DNA from: Akkermansiaceae bacterium UBA2381
GTDB taxonomy: Bacteria; Verrucomicrobiota; Verrucomicrobiia; Verrucomicrobiales; DEV007
Direction: 5' to 3'
Assembly: GCA_002344215.1 (NCBI GenBank)
Contig: DDSV01000003.1
Span: 62,001-126,000, forward strand
DNA: 64,000 bases
The position numbers were made by a program, and so were the translations under genes. Positions within the stretch are counted from its first letter, which is position 1. Every line of letters begins with the position of its first letter. Below the pieces are notes generated by a model. It did not search any database, was not told where the DNA came from, and saw only the letters and a list, made by a program, of their open reading frames with translations. Positions 9,235 through 18,115 of the stretch are shown here, piece after piece.

Positions 9235-9281
9235 CTCTCCTTTGTCCTCTTTTTCCTTTCGCCCCGCCGGACGAAACGAAA

Positions 9282-9314
9282 AACGCCCCTTCCGAGGGAA
9301 ACGGAAGGGGCGTT
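9282..9314. terminator. 13-bp perfect hairpin, likely terminator of the cytochrome gene
   Basis: AACGCCCCTTCCG (9282-9294) pairs without mismatch to CGGAAGGGGCGTT (9302-9314) around a 7-base loop, 48 bp after the cytochrome stop. A T-rich tail is found only when read on the minus strand, so it may not be a classic plus-strand intrinsic terminator. Nearly the same stem occurs at 12295-12325. Confidence 0.6.
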
Positions 9315-9544
9315 AGTCGAAACGAAAACAGGGTCTCAAAAAAAGAATAAAATCTGCTGAGGTGACTATCACTTTTGATAAGTGATTTGCAAATCCTTAT
9401 TTTAAAGGCGCGTAGAAATTGAAGTTTGTGTCCGATATTCGGATGTTTCTGTTGAAATACCGGGTGATAAATGGATCTGGAAAATACAACGGTCCAATTA
9501 TTTATGGTAATTTTCGAAAGGTATGGTAAATATTGTTCTTTGCC
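9315..9544. other. AT-rich leader before the histidine kinase gene
   Basis: This gap is visibly richer in A and T than its surroundings. It holds an inverted repeat ATCACTT/AAGTGAT (9368-9374 and 9380-9386, 5-base loop) and two copies of TATGGTAA (9503-9510 and 9522-9529) 19 bp apart. I see no gene in it. It most likely carries the promoter and operators of the kinase pair. Confidence 0.45.
9503..9529 (+). repeat. Direct repeat of TATGGTAA upstream of kinase gene
   Basis: TATGGTAA at 9503-9510 recurs exactly at 9522-9529. The second copy ends 15 bp before the proposed ATG of the kinase gene. Two spaced copies of an 8-mer suggest a binding site, but no promoter element can be fixed next to them. 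Confidence 0.4.
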
Positions 9545-11050
9545 ATGGCGCTTTTGAACTCGATTTTGCCCCATTTGATGATCCAACCGATCCGCCCGGT
9601 TGGTCTGACCGAGTTCACGTGGAAGTTGATGCAGGCGGAGGACAGACGATTCACCCTTCGAAACGTGAAGCTCATCGCGGCTATGGCTGCGGCGATGATC
9701 TCGGTCTTTGCGGTTCTGGATCACTTTGCTTATCCCGAGTATGTGACGCTCTTTGCCGCATTGAGATGGACTTGCGCTTCCTTGACGATGGTAATTCTCC
9801 TGATGATCAAATCGAGGATAGGGAAGCGGTTCTTCAGATTCTTCACCATCCTGCTTCCCCTGATTCCAGCCTATTTCATCTCGGCGACCATCTTTCTGAC
9901 GAAAGATCCGGCTTCTGATTATTATGCCGGCCTGTCTCTTTGTGTCGCCTCGACGGCGTTTCTTTTTCATTGGACGTATCGCGAGGCTTTTGTGGTATCA
10001 GGTTCAGTTCTCATATTGTACTTGATCGCCTGTGCGCCGGCCATTGCCGCCGGGATGGATGGGCGTTTTACAGCAGGGTTGTTCAGCAACCTGATCTTTC
10101 TGATTGCCACTGGCGTGGTCGTGGTCATTGGCAGTCTCGCCCGTGATCATATCCGGGCCGAGGAATTCAAAGGCCGGGAGCGACTCCGTCAGAAGAAAAT
10201 TGCCCTTCGTGCCAACGCGAAGGAGCTCGAATCAACCTTGGGCGAACTTCGGGAAACGGAACAGCAGCTGATTCAATCAGGAAAAATGTCGTCCCTTGGG
10301 CAGTTGAGTGCCGGCATGATTCACGAGATCGGCAATCCGCTGAACCACTCCAACCAGGCCCTCTTCCTCATCAAACGCAAACTGAAGGATCATCCCGAGG
10401 ATGCTGCCATCAATGAGGCGGTCAATGATATTCAGGACAGCATTGATCGAATGAAGGACCTCGTGAAGGAGTTGAGGGAATTCTCCCACAAACGGGCCGA
10501 AGTGTTGATTGAATTTCCTATACGCGAGGCCGTTGAGGTGGCGGTTCGAATGCTTCGTAAGGAACTGAATGATACCGGAACCTCAGTGGATCTGAGAATA
10601 GATCGCGGCGTTCGCATCGAAGGGGTGAAGAATCAGATGGCCCAGGTTTTTGTGAACCTCATTCACAATGCGGTTCAGGCGATGAGTGAAGCCCGCACCG
10701 GGCGTTTGAATGTGATTGTGGTTTCCGCTTCTTCCGAAAATGGACGGGTCGTTATATCCGTCCGGGACAACGGTCCCGGAATCCCTGAGACTTTTCAGTC
10801 GCAGATTTTCGACCCCTTCTTCACGACAAAAGAAGTCGGTGAGGGAACCGGTCTCGGCTTGAGTATCTGTTTCCGGATCATTGAAGCACACCGGGGGAAG
10901 ATTCAGGTGGTTTCCGATGGGAAGGCCTATACCGAATTTTTTGTCTCCCTCCCATGTCCTGGAGATCCAGCCGTAAGTTCCGGCTCTGCCAGGGACTCGC
11001 ACCATACCTTTCACCCTCCTCTTGCACGCCATGAATACGCCCTTCACTGA
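9545..11050 (+). CDS. Membrane sensor histidine kinase
   Basis: 501 aa from ATG 9545 (a TTG at 9533 is in frame). The N-terminal ~210 residues hold about six hydrophobic helices and form a membrane sensor of no recognised type. A coiled coil (~215-250) leads to a HisKA domain with the phosphoacceptor His in GMIHEIGNPLNH, then a HATPase domain with N box VNLIHNAVQAM, G1 box DNGPGIPE, F box FDPFFTTKE and G2 box GEGTGLGLSI. All catalytic motifs look intact, so this is an active autokinase by sequence. The downstream receiver protein overlaps its 3' end by 20 bp and is probably its partner. The signal is unknown. Confidence 0.9.
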   Translation: MALLNSILPHLMIQPIRPVGLTEFTWKLMQAEDRRFTLRNVKLIAAMAAAMISVFAVLDHFAYPEYVTLFAALRWTCASLTMVILLMIKSRIGKRFFRFFTILLPLIPAYFISATIFLTKDPASDYYAGLSLCVASTAFLFHWTYREAFVVSGSVLILYLIACAPAIAAGMDGRFTAGLFSNLIFLIATGVVVVIGSLARDHIRAEEFKGRERLRQKKIALRANAKELESTLGELRETEQQLIQSGKMSSLGQLSAGMIHEIGNPLNHSNQALFLIKRKLKDHPEDAAINEAVNDIQDSIDRMKDLVKELREFSHKRAEVLIEFPIREAVEVAVRMLRKELNDTGTSVDLRIDRGVRIEGVKNQMAQVFVNLIHNAVQAMSEARTGRLNVIVVSASSENGRVVISVRDNGPGIPETFQSQIFDPFFTTKEVGEGTGLGLSICFRIIEAHRGKIQVVSDGKAYTEFFVSLPCPGDPAVSSGSARDSHHTFHPPLARHEYALH

Positions 11051-12275
11051 TTACGGAATTCTCTATATCGACGACGAGTTAAAGTCGTTGAAATATTTCG
11101 AAGCGATCTTCGGAGATTTAGCGCCAATCTACATCGCAAGCAGCCCTGAGGAAGGTTTCGCCATCTTTCAGGAGAATCACGATAAGATAGGCATGGTGTT
11201 GAGTGACAAAAAGATGCCGAACGAATCCGGACTCGATTTGCTCAAGCGCATTCGTGCGGTTGACCCGAAGCCTCTTCGGTTTCTTGTGACGGCATTCTCT
11301 GATCTTGATGTCGCGGTGGACGCCTTGAATGACGGACTCCTTTACGCTTACCTGACGAAGCCCTGGGATCCTGATGAACTGGAGCACCGCCTCGTCAAAG
11401 CAATGAGCCATTTCTCACTTGCCCGTGAGAGGGATCGTCTTCTCCAGGAGAAATCGGAGACCATCGAACATCTCATCATGGCGGACAAGGCGGCGAGTAT
11501 CGGGATTCTCTCCACCGGCCTCAATCACCATATGCGAAATGCACTCACGGTGATGCGAACCTTTTATGACATGCTTCCCTATCAATTGGAGGAGGAACTT
11601 GAGGGTGAACCGAAAGACGCGGTTTTCTGGAAGGAATACTACGATGAGGTAGGCAGCCAGATTGATCGAATGACCTCCATGTTAAGCAATCTGGCCGAGG
11701 GAACCAGGTTGAGACGAGCGACGGCGAATGACCGCATCGATTTGGCCGGAGTGATGGAAGAGGCGGGTTCTGTCGTCCTGGAGGGACATCCGGAGATACG
11801 TTTCTCACTGACCGTGGAAGGTGAGCCCCCCGTTATTACCGGTGACGCGAAACGGATTGCCCAGATGAGCCGCTTCCTGTTCGAAGACTCGAGATCCACC
11901 CTGAAAAACGGAGGAGAGATTGAGATACGAATCTCGTCTCTAAGGGATGGGGGTATGGTTGAAACGAGTTTCATCGACAATGGCGAACTGCTTCCGATGG
12001 ATGATCTGGCCCGTGTCTTTGATCCCTTTTTTGTGCGATCAAACAAACCCGAGGAGTTGGGCACTCACCTGATGGCCTGTTACCTGACGGTCTTCCAACA
12101 CGGGGGATGGATTCGCGCTGAGAGGACAGAAGACGGCCGCAACGCCGTCATATTCTCCCTTCCCAAGGAGACGCCGAAACGGAGGAAGGTAGAGGGCTCC
12201 CGCCCATACATGAACCGGATGGCCGAGTCATCGGGTCACAACCTCCGGTCTGCCAGCGCCGAACTTCCCGCCTGA
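11031..12275 (+). CDS. Receiver domain fused to a degenerate histidine-kinase module
   Basis: 414 aa from ATG 11031. Residues 8-125 are a receiver domain with acidic pair DD(14-15), phosphoacceptor Asp59 in VLSDKKMP, and the conserved Lys in YLTKPWDP. A short helix leads to a kinase-like dimerisation segment, ILSTGLNHHMRNALT, which retains a His. The ATPase half is eroded: the N box reads RFLFEDSRSTL without the usual Asn pair, G1 is DNGELLP, and in place of the glycine-rich G2 box is ELGTHLMACYL. It may therefore be a receiver-controlled pseudokinase or phosphatase/scaffold rather than an ATP-using enzyme. Overlap with the upstream kinase supports a shared signalling unit. Confidence 0.8.
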   Translation: MNTPFTDYGILYIDDELKSLKYFEAIFGDLAPIYIASSPEEGFAIFQENHDKIGMVLSDKKMPNESGLDLLKRIRAVDPKPLRFLVTAFSDLDVAVDALNDGLLYAYLTKPWDPDELEHRLVKAMSHFSLARERDRLLQEKSETIEHLIMADKAASIGILSTGLNHHMRNALTVMRTFYDMLPYQLEEELEGEPKDAVFWKEYYDEVGSQIDRMTSMLSNLAEGTRLRRATANDRIDLAGVMEEAGSVVLEGHPEIRFSLTVEGEPPVITGDAKRIAQMSRFLFEDSRSTLKNGGEIEIRISSLRDGGMVETSFIDNGELLPMDDLARVFDPFFVRSNKPEELGTHLMACYLTVFQHGGWIRAERTEDGRNAVIFSLPKETPKRRKVEGSRPYMNRMAESSGHNLRSASAELPA

Positions 12276-12294
12276 CGCGTGTTGCAAAACAAAA

Positions 12295-12325
12295 CGCCCC
12301 TTCCGATACGGGATCGGAAAGGGCG
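12295..12325 (-). terminator. Intrinsic terminator of the aldolase gene
   Basis: CGCCCCTTCCGAT (12295-12307) pairs with ATCGGAAAGGGCG (12313-12325), one mismatch in 13, loop ACGGG. On the minus strand the hairpin is followed by TTTTGTTTTG. It lies 40 bp past the minus-strand aldolase stop and also behind the convergent kinase gene. Confidence 0.75.
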
Positions 12326-12366
12326 GCTTGATTGGTTTGTGCGGGCTGGGACGGGTTCTCTGGAAG

Positions 12367-13251
12367 TTATTTACCGGCCTCGGCCTTGAGCGTTTCGAAG
12401 AGGTCGAAGGCTTCCTGTGGTTTGAGTCCGTCATGGACGACGCCTGCAACCGCTTTGATCATGGCAAGAGGAGCCTCGGACTGGAACACATTGCGGCCCA
12501 TATCGACTCCGGATGCACCGCACTGGATCGCATTGTAGGCAAGTTCAAGCGCTTCGAGTTCCGGAAGTTTTTTGCCGCCAGCGATGACCACAGGGACCGG
12601 GCAGGCCGCGACGACTTTTTCAAATCCTTCGGTGTAGTAGGTTTTCACGATGCTGGCACCGTTCTCGGCGCAGACGCGCGAGGCGAGTCCGAAGTAGCGG
12701 GCGTCGCGTGCCATGTCTTTTCCGACAGCGGTTACGCCCATGACCGGGATGCTGTATTTGTATCCGATATCGACGAGACGGCTGAAATTAGCCACCGTGG
12801 AAGCTTCGGTGGCGGCGTCTCCGATAGCGAGCATCGCGGCCATGGCAGAGGCGTTCATCGAGATCGCATCCGCTTCGGCGATGAGCACGTTGTGGTTCAT
12901 TTCCGTAAGGATCGTGGTCCCGGTGTCAGTGCGGAGACAGATCGGCCTGGTGTTATCAGCCGGGATGCTGGAACGGATCATTCCGCGGGTTCCCATGAGG
13001 CAGTCGGCGTGCTCTGCAAGGGGCGCAATGTTCAAGTCGATACGCTCAAGTCCCGAAGTCGGGCCCATAAGGAAGCCATGGTCGAAAGCCAGCATCACGG
13101 TGCGACCGGACTTCCGGTTGAAAATGCGCGCCATGCGGTTCTTGATGCCCCAATCAGTGTTGTTCAGGCCTTTGAGGTAAAAGGAACTGGTGTCTGCGGG
13201 AGTGGTGAGACCAAAATTGTCTCCGTCTCTGATGTCGTCTAGATCTGCCAT
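12367..13251 (-). CDS. DeoC/LsrF-FbaB-type class I aldolase or thiolase
   Basis: 294 aa from ATG 13251 (a TTG at 13278 is in frame). The (beta/alpha)8 fold of the LsrF/FbaB group is seen: TVMLAFDHGFLMGP near the N-terminus, the IVKTYYTEGF strand carrying the expected Schiff-base Lys, VPVVIAGGKK, and GASGVDMGRNVFQSE near the end. The family includes archaeal-type class I fructose-bisphosphate aldolase and the autoinducer-2 thiolase LsrF. No lsr genes are adjacent, so an aldolase of central or related sugar-phosphate metabolism is at least as likely. Transcribed alone, with a good terminator behind it. Confidence 0.82.
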   Translation of the reverse strand: MADLDDIRDGDNFGLTTPADTSSFYLKGLNNTDWGIKNRMARIFNRKSGRTVMLAFDHGFLMGPTSGLERIDLNIAPLAEHADCLMGTRGMIRSSIPADNTRPICLRTDTGTTILTEMNHNVLIAEADAISMNASAMAAMLAIGDAATEASTVANFSRLVDIGYKYSIPVMGVTAVGKDMARDARYFGLASRVCAENGASIVKTYYTEGFEKVVAACPVPVVIAGGKKLPELEALELAYNAIQCGASGVDMGRNVFQSEAPLAMIKAVAGVVHDGLKPQEAFDLFETLKAEAGK

Positions 13252-13360
13252 AAAGTATCCGGGTTTTGTAGAAGGCAAGCTTGCTGGCGATGAGGGGTAG
13301 GGTCAATATCCAATTGCGCAGGGCTTGAGTCGATTTGGTTTCGAAACCTCGCGTTTTTCC

Positions 13361-13816
13361 TCAGGTATTCGCTTTGGCCCGCGCCGCCTTCGCCACGGCG
13401 GCGGCGACCGGATTGATTGCGGGCCGGGCCGGGGCCGGACTCCGTTCGAGCTTTCGGGTCAGTGAACCGGGAGGCACCGGTTCTTTCGCTGCTTTGTCGC
13501 AGATTTGAATGACACGGACGTAGCGGGCCTTCACGGTGTGCCCGAAGACGAGAATGTCCCCTTCATGGAGTTCCCGCGGCTCAGCTCCGACGGATTCGCC
13601 GTTGAGGCGGGTTCCATTTGTGGAGCCAAGGTCGGCGATTTCAAATCCGCTCTCCGTCCGCCTGAGTTCGCCGTGGCGGCTCGAGACGGTGTCCTCTTCG
13701 AGGATGATCCCGTTCTTGTCGCCGCGTCCAATTTTGATGATTCCCGCACCCAGCTGGTAGTATCGGACGGGGGCGCCGGGGAGCTCCACCACAAGATTGA
13801 AAATCGCTTTAGACAT
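13361..13816 (-). CDS. FHA domain protein
   Basis: 151 aa. Residues ~20-95 form a forkhead-associated domain, which binds phosphothreonine peptides: IKIGRGDKNGIIL (Gly-Arg), VSSRHGELRR (Ser-Arg-His), IADLGSTNGTRLNG (the conserved Gly-Ser-Thr-Asn-Gly) all match the consensus. The tail (~105-151) is Pro/Ala/Lys-rich and probably disordered. No kinase or phosphatase gene is adjacent, so the partner is unknown. No signal peptide; cytoplasmic. Confidence 0.9.
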   Translation of the reverse strand: MSKAIFNLVVELPGAPVRYYQLGAGIIKIGRGDKNGIILEEDTVSSRHGELRRTESGFEIADLGSTNGTRLNGESVGAEPRELHEGDILVFGHTVKARYVRVIQICDKAAKEPVPPGSLTRKLERSPAPARPAINPVAAAVAKAARAKANT

Positions 13817-14002
13817 CCGGTTAGCTTAGGGACGCGGAGGAGGGAATGTCAATCCGAAGGGAGATTTGACACGATCGCGGATTAGACCGGATGTTGGTTT
13901 TTCCGTGGCCTTCTTTACTGACATGCCGCGGATGACCCCTCCATCTGAGGTCGATCCGTCGCGAGGCCTTGACCCGGGAGGCACTTTTCGACAGGTTGCC
14001 TT

Positions 14003-15271
14003 ATGCTTACCCCTGGAGTTCTCAGAATTGTCCTGGTGCTGACTACCATTTTGCTGGGCGCTTGCTCGGAAGAGCGGGGATCAATTCCTGTCGGCAGCCA
14101 CATTGCGGTGGCGGTAACTCCCGGTGGTTTGACCCGCGGCGGGCAAACTTACGTGGTTCAGGGAGTAGGAGGCGACGAAAACCTTGCCCGACTCGCCTCC
14201 CGGGGCGGCAATTCCATCCGCACGTGGACGACCAATGGCCTCGACAAGATTCTCGATGAAGCGCATTCGCTAAAGCTAACCGTAAGCGCCGGTATTTGGT
14301 TGGAGCAGGAGTGCAGTTGGTTCTCCTACAAGAACCCCGGGCATTGCGCCCGGCAAGCTGATCGCGTGCGCAAGGAAGTGACCACCTATCGAGATCATCC
14401 CGCGTTGCTCGCCTGGGGTATTGGTAACGAAGTGGAAGGCGACGGCTCCAACATTGCCTTTTGGCAGCAGCTTGAGCGCCTTGCAACGCTGGTGGGAGAA
14501 CTTGATCCGCATCACCCGTCTTTTACCGCCGTCGCCGGTCTAAATCCAGCCAAGGCGGCCGCCCTGAACGAACATACCCCGAGTCTCGACTACATCGGAA
14601 TCAACACTTATGGAGCTGTTTTCGGTCTGCGAAAGCAATTGGAGAAAGTCGGCTGGAGACGCCCGTGGATGCTCACCGAGTGGGGGCCTCGTGGTTTCTG
14701 GGAAAGCAAGCAATCCGCGTCGGGCACGCCTGTCGAACAAACCAGTAGCGAAAAAGCCCGTATGATTCGTGATGCTTATCAAAAAGTATTGACCCCGGGT
14801 GGCGGCTACCTTGGAAACTACGCATTCGTCTGGGGGTGGAAATTCGAATCCACAGCCACCTGGTTCGGACTCCTGACTCATGAGGGCGACACCATCGCTT
14901 CCGTCGATGTGCTCGAAGAAATGTGGACTGGTCGAACACCTGCAAACCAGGCCCCCGGAATTGAACCGATCACCGGCGTTCCGACTGAGGCCATTGCTCC
15001 CGGATCCATCCTTCAGGCGTCTGTGAATGCCACAGATCCTGATCAGGACGAGCTGACCTGGCATTGGGCGGTGATGCGCGACCTGCAAGGGCACAAACAC
15101 AATACAGACAAAAAAATTCCGGAGTCGATCCCGGATACAATCACCGGCAACGGGAAACCGTCGATCTCCGTCACTGCACCAAAAGCCCCTGAAATCTATC
15201 GACTCTATGTCTGGGTCAAAGACGGTAAAGGCCATGCCGCCACAGCCAACCAGCCATTCGAGGTGCGCTAG
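14003..15271 (+). CDS. Lipoprotein glycoside hydrolase of clan GH-A type
   Basis: 422 aa. The N-terminus has a lipoprotein signal with lipobox LLGAC. The central ~280 residues read as a TIM-barrel glycosidase: SIRTWTTNGLDKILDEAH, then WGIGNEVEGD with Asn-Glu as the predicted acid/base, YIGINTYG, and MLTEWGPRGFW with Glu as the predicted nucleophile. The last ~100 residues look like an Ig/cadherin-like beta domain (VNATDPDQDELTWHWAV). GH2, GH5 or a related clan A family is likely; substrate unknown. It faces a minus-strand ABC-F gene with 43 bp between stops. Confidence 0.75.
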   Translation: MLTPGVLRIVLVLTTILLGACSEERGSIPVGSHIAVAVTPGGLTRGGQTYVVQGVGGDENLARLASRGGNSIRTWTTNGLDKILDEAHSLKLTVSAGIWLEQECSWFSYKNPGHCARQADRVRKEVTTYRDHPALLAWGIGNEVEGDGSNIAFWQQLERLATLVGELDPHHPSFTAVAGLNPAKAAALNEHTPSLDYIGINTYGAVFGLRKQLEKVGWRRPWMLTEWGPRGFWESKQSASGTPVEQTSSEKARMIRDAYQKVLTPGGGYLGNYAFVWGWKFESTATWFGLLTHEGDTIASVDVLEEMWTGRTPANQAPGIEPITGVPTEAIAPGSILQASVNATDPDQDELTWHWAVMRDLQGHKHNTDKKIPESIPDTITGNGKPSISVTAPKAPEIYRLYVWVKDGKGHAATANQPFEVR

Positions 15272-15314
15272 AAGAACTTAAAATGAAATCACCGCTTGCC
15301 TGATGCAACCCGAA

Positions 15315-17234
15315 TCAGGCTTCGGCTGCCGCCACCCGAATCGCCTCAAGCTCCTCCCAACGGGTATAGAGCATCGTCACTTCAGTCTTCTTTCGCTCCA
15401 ATTCAGCGATGAGGGCAGGTGCTTCGACAGAGTTCTCGATGTAGAAGGCAGGGTCGCCGAGCTTCGCTTCAAGTTCCGCAACTTTGGCTTCGGCTTCGTG
15501 GATGGTTTCCTCCATCGTTTCCAGTTCGCGCTCTTCTTTCCACTTCAGCTTGCGAGGTTTTTCTTTGTCCTTTGGCGGGCCGGTGGGGGCGGATGCTTTG
15601 GCGGGTTTCGCTTTCGCGGCGGCGGCGAGAGAGGCCTCACGGGCGCGGCGTTTTTCGAGGTAGTAGGAATAGTTCCCCTCATTCACCGTAACCCGTCCGT
15701 TGCCTTCGAAAACGACAACGCGGTCACAGACCCGGTCGAGGAACCAGCGGTCGTGACTCACGACGAGGGCGGATCCGCCGAAATTGATGAGCGCCTCCTC
15801 GAGAACACGGAGTGTCTGAAGATCGAGGTCGTTGGTCGGTTCGTCGAGGACGAGGAAGTTGCCACCGCGTCGCAGGATCTTTGCGAGGAGGACCCGGTTC
15901 TTTTCACCGCCCGAAAGGCTGCCGACGCGGTCATTGATGCGGTCATTGGCGAAGAGAAACCGCTGCAGGTAAGCACGCACCGATATCGTTTCATCACCAA
16001 AGCGGACCGAATCGAGCCCTTGTGATACCTCCTCAAGAACGCTCTTGTCCTCGTCGAGTTCGAGCCGGGTTTGGTCGACGTAGTTGAATTCGGTTCGTTT
16101 GCCGATGCGGACGGTTCCCGTGCTCGGTTCGAGTTCACCCAGAATAAGCCGCAGCAGCGTCGTCTTGCCGAAGCCGTTGGGACCGACGACTCCGACACAT
16201 TCACCGGCCTTGAACTCCAGATCGAGGCCAAGGAAGAGCGGATCACGGTCATAAAAATGCCCGACCACCTTGAGTTCGACGACAAGATTGGCGAGTTTGG
16301 GGGGAGTGGGAATGACAAGCTCCATGTCGAGCTCTTTGTCAGGGGCCTTCTGCGCTTTCACCGCGTAGAAGTTGTCGATGCGGCTTCGCTGTTTGGTCCC
16401 CCGTGCCTTTACTCCGGCGCGCACCCACTCGATTTCACGGCTGAGAAAACGCTGGCGTTTGTGCTCTGCATTCTGATCACGCTCCTGACGTTCCTCTTTC
16501 GCGATGAGATAGTCACTGTAGTTCCCGTCGTGGGAGAAAAAGCGACCGTCGGCGAGCTCGACGATGCGTGTTGCGATACGATCGAGGAAATAGCGGTCGT
16601 GGGTCACGAAAAGGCAGGCGCTGGAAGACTCCGCGAGGTAGCCCTCAAGCCAGGCGATGGCCTCGGCATCGAGATGGTTCGTCGGCTCGTCGAGTATGAG
16701 CAGATCGGGTTGGGAAAGGAGTGCACGGCAAAGCCCGACGCGGCGTTTTTCTCCTCCGGAGAGTTCCCCGACGAGGCGGGTGGCGGGAGGTGCGGACAGT
16801 TCGCGCATCAGCGTTTCAATTCGTCCTTCGATATTCCATCCGTCGGCGTGTTCGATTGCTGCGAGGAGACGATCGGTTTCAGAGTGACTCAGGTTGTCTT
16901 CTGTCTCGTAGCGCTCGATCATGGCGATGAGTTCCGCCGCCCCGGCGCGGATGTTCGCCTCGACGGTGGCCTCGTCGTCGAGCTGGAACTCCTGGGGCAG
17001 GTAACCAACGACGAGTCCCTGTTTTCTGGAAACAATGCCGCCGTCGGGAGCCTCCTCACCGGCGACAATGCGCAGGAAGCTTGACTTGCCGCAGCCGTTG
17101 CGACCCACCAGACCTACCTTCTCCCCGGCGTAGACGGCAAGAGTCGCGGAATCGAGCACCGCTTGATTTCCGAAGGAAAGCTGAAGCTCGGAAGCGGAGA
17201 GCACCGCATCGGTTTGAACAGAGGGATTGGCCAT
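15315..17234 (-). CDS. ABC-F family ATP-binding protein (Uup-like)
   Basis: 639 aa with two ABC ATPase domains and no membrane domain. Domain 1 has Walker A GRNGCGKSS, signature LSGGEKRRVGL and Walker B LLILDEPTNHLD; domain 2 has GPNGFGKTT, LSGGEKNRVLL and FLVLDEPTNDLD. A basic linker lies between and a coiled-coil C-terminus (~560-639) follows, as in Uup. ABC-F proteins act on ribosomes or nucleic acids rather than in transport. ATG 17234 was chosen; the longer frame to 17282 would add a basic, atypical stretch. Confidence 0.92.
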   Translation of the reverse strand: MANPSVQTDAVLSASELQLSFGNQAVLDSATLAVYAGEKVGLVGRNGCGKSSFLRIVAGEEAPDGGIVSRKQGLVVGYLPQEFQLDDEATVEANIRAGAAELIAMIERYETEDNLSHSETDRLLAAIEHADGWNIEGRIETLMRELSAPPATRLVGELSGGEKRRVGLCRALLSQPDLLILDEPTNHLDAEAIAWLEGYLAESSSACLFVTHDRYFLDRIATRIVELADGRFFSHDGNYSDYLIAKEERQERDQNAEHKRQRFLSREIEWVRAGVKARGTKQRSRIDNFYAVKAQKAPDKELDMELVIPTPPKLANLVVELKVVGHFYDRDPLFLGLDLEFKAGECVGVVGPNGFGKTTLLRLILGELEPSTGTVRIGKRTEFNYVDQTRLELDEDKSVLEEVSQGLDSVRFGDETISVRAYLQRFLFANDRINDRVGSLSGGEKNRVLLAKILRRGGNFLVLDEPTNDLDLQTLRVLEEALINFGGSALVVSHDRWFLDRVCDRVVVFEGNGRVTVNEGNYSYYLEKRRAREASLAAAAKAKPAKASAPTGPPKDKEKPRKLKWKEERELETMEETIHEAEAKVAELEAKLGDPAFYIENSVEAPALIAELERKKTEVTMLYTRWEELEAIRVAAAEA

Positions 17235-17342
17235 AGGGGAGGGAGAGCGTCGCGAATGTAGCGGCGCTCGGGCACAACTCAACCGGCTTAAATGGCCAAT
17301 TGGTCCCAGCCCGTTATGGTCCCGGATCTGATCAAACGAGGA

Positions 17343-18074
17343 CTAGATCCCCACCGCCTCACGCCAGACCTTTGCCATGAGGGCATGCCCGGCCTGACTC
17401 GGGTGGACACCGTCTCCGGCCCAGTAGGCGGGTTCGGTCCCGGCTTTGACGGCCTCGTCGAACTTCTCCTGGAAAGGAACCCAGATCGCTCCGGCGGCTT
17501 TCGCGACGTCAGCGGCAAAGGATCGGCGGGTTTCAAATTCGGGAAACCAGGTGTCATTGACTGCGCCGCAGCGCAGGACAAAGGGCTCACAGATCACGAG
17601 GGTGACGTCCGGTAGCGCCTCCTTTGTCCGTTTGATCAGTGCGGAAAATCCATCTCGGTAGATCTCGGGCGTACCATCATATTTTCCGCTCAACTTGTGC
17701 CAGATATCATTCACTCCGATAAGAATGCTGAGCAGGGCGGGTTTCAAGCCGAGACAGTCCTGCTGCCAGCGGGCATCAAGGTCGGGGACTTTGTTTCCCG
17801 AGATGCCCCGATTGAAAATGTTGAGTCCGAGGGAGGCGTGATCGGCGAGAAGTTGTCCGGCGAGGTGAAAGGGGTAACCCCGGCCAAGCATCGCCGGATT
17901 GTTTGCGCTGCCTTCGGTTTTCCGGTCACGACTGGCGTCGGTGATGGAGTCGCCCTGAAAGAGGATCGTCGATCCCTTCTCAAGTTTCACGTCAGGGACC
18001 GCAAGGGCCGAACGCGGAAGTAAGGTGGCGGCGGAACCGGCAGCGGTAAGGGAGAGAAGGTGACGGCGATTCAT
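17343..18074 (-). CDS. Exported SGNH/GDSL hydrolase
   Basis: 243 aa. Signal peptide with a twin-arginine look (MNRRHLLSLTAAGSAATLL). SGNH blocks: ILFQGDSITDASRD (block I Ser), NRGISGNKVPDL (Gly), ILIGVNDIWH (Asn) and DGVHPSQAGHALM (Asp and His of the triad). Such enzymes are extracellular esterases, often removing acetyl groups from polysaccharides. It lies 27 bp downstream of the pectate-lyase-like gene on the same strand, consistent with pectin deacetylation, which is an inference. The DNA just before its start is a G-poor C/A repeat on the coding strand. Confidence 0.85.
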   Translation of the reverse strand: MNRRHLLSLTAAGSAATLLPRSALAVPDVKLEKGSTILFQGDSITDASRDRKTEGSANNPAMLGRGYPFHLAGQLLADHASLGLNIFNRGISGNKVPDLDARWQQDCLGLKPALLSILIGVNDIWHKLSGKYDGTPEIYRDGFSALIKRTKEALPDVTLVICEPFVLRCGAVNDTWFPEFETRRSFAADVAKAAGAIWVPFQEKFDEAVKAGTEPAYWAGDGVHPSQAGHALMAKVWREAVGI

Positions 18075-18115
18075 TTCGAAGGGTTTAAGGGATTGAGGAT
18101 TTCAGGGTTTGAGGC
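18075..18115 (-). repeat. G-poor CCTCAA/CCCT repeat leader before the SGNH gene
   Basis: On the minus strand the ~40 bases ending at the ATG are built from degenerate units such as CCTCAAACCCTGAAA and CCTCAATCCCTTAAACCC. They contain almost no G and no Shine-Dalgarno, and overlap the last codons of the upstream lyase gene. A very similar leader precedes nspC. Confidence 0.5.

Noticed and set aside
15303..17084. Long plus-strand frames opposite the ABC-F gene
   Set aside because: Antisense shadows of a GC-rich gene; the minus strand carries all the ABC motifs.
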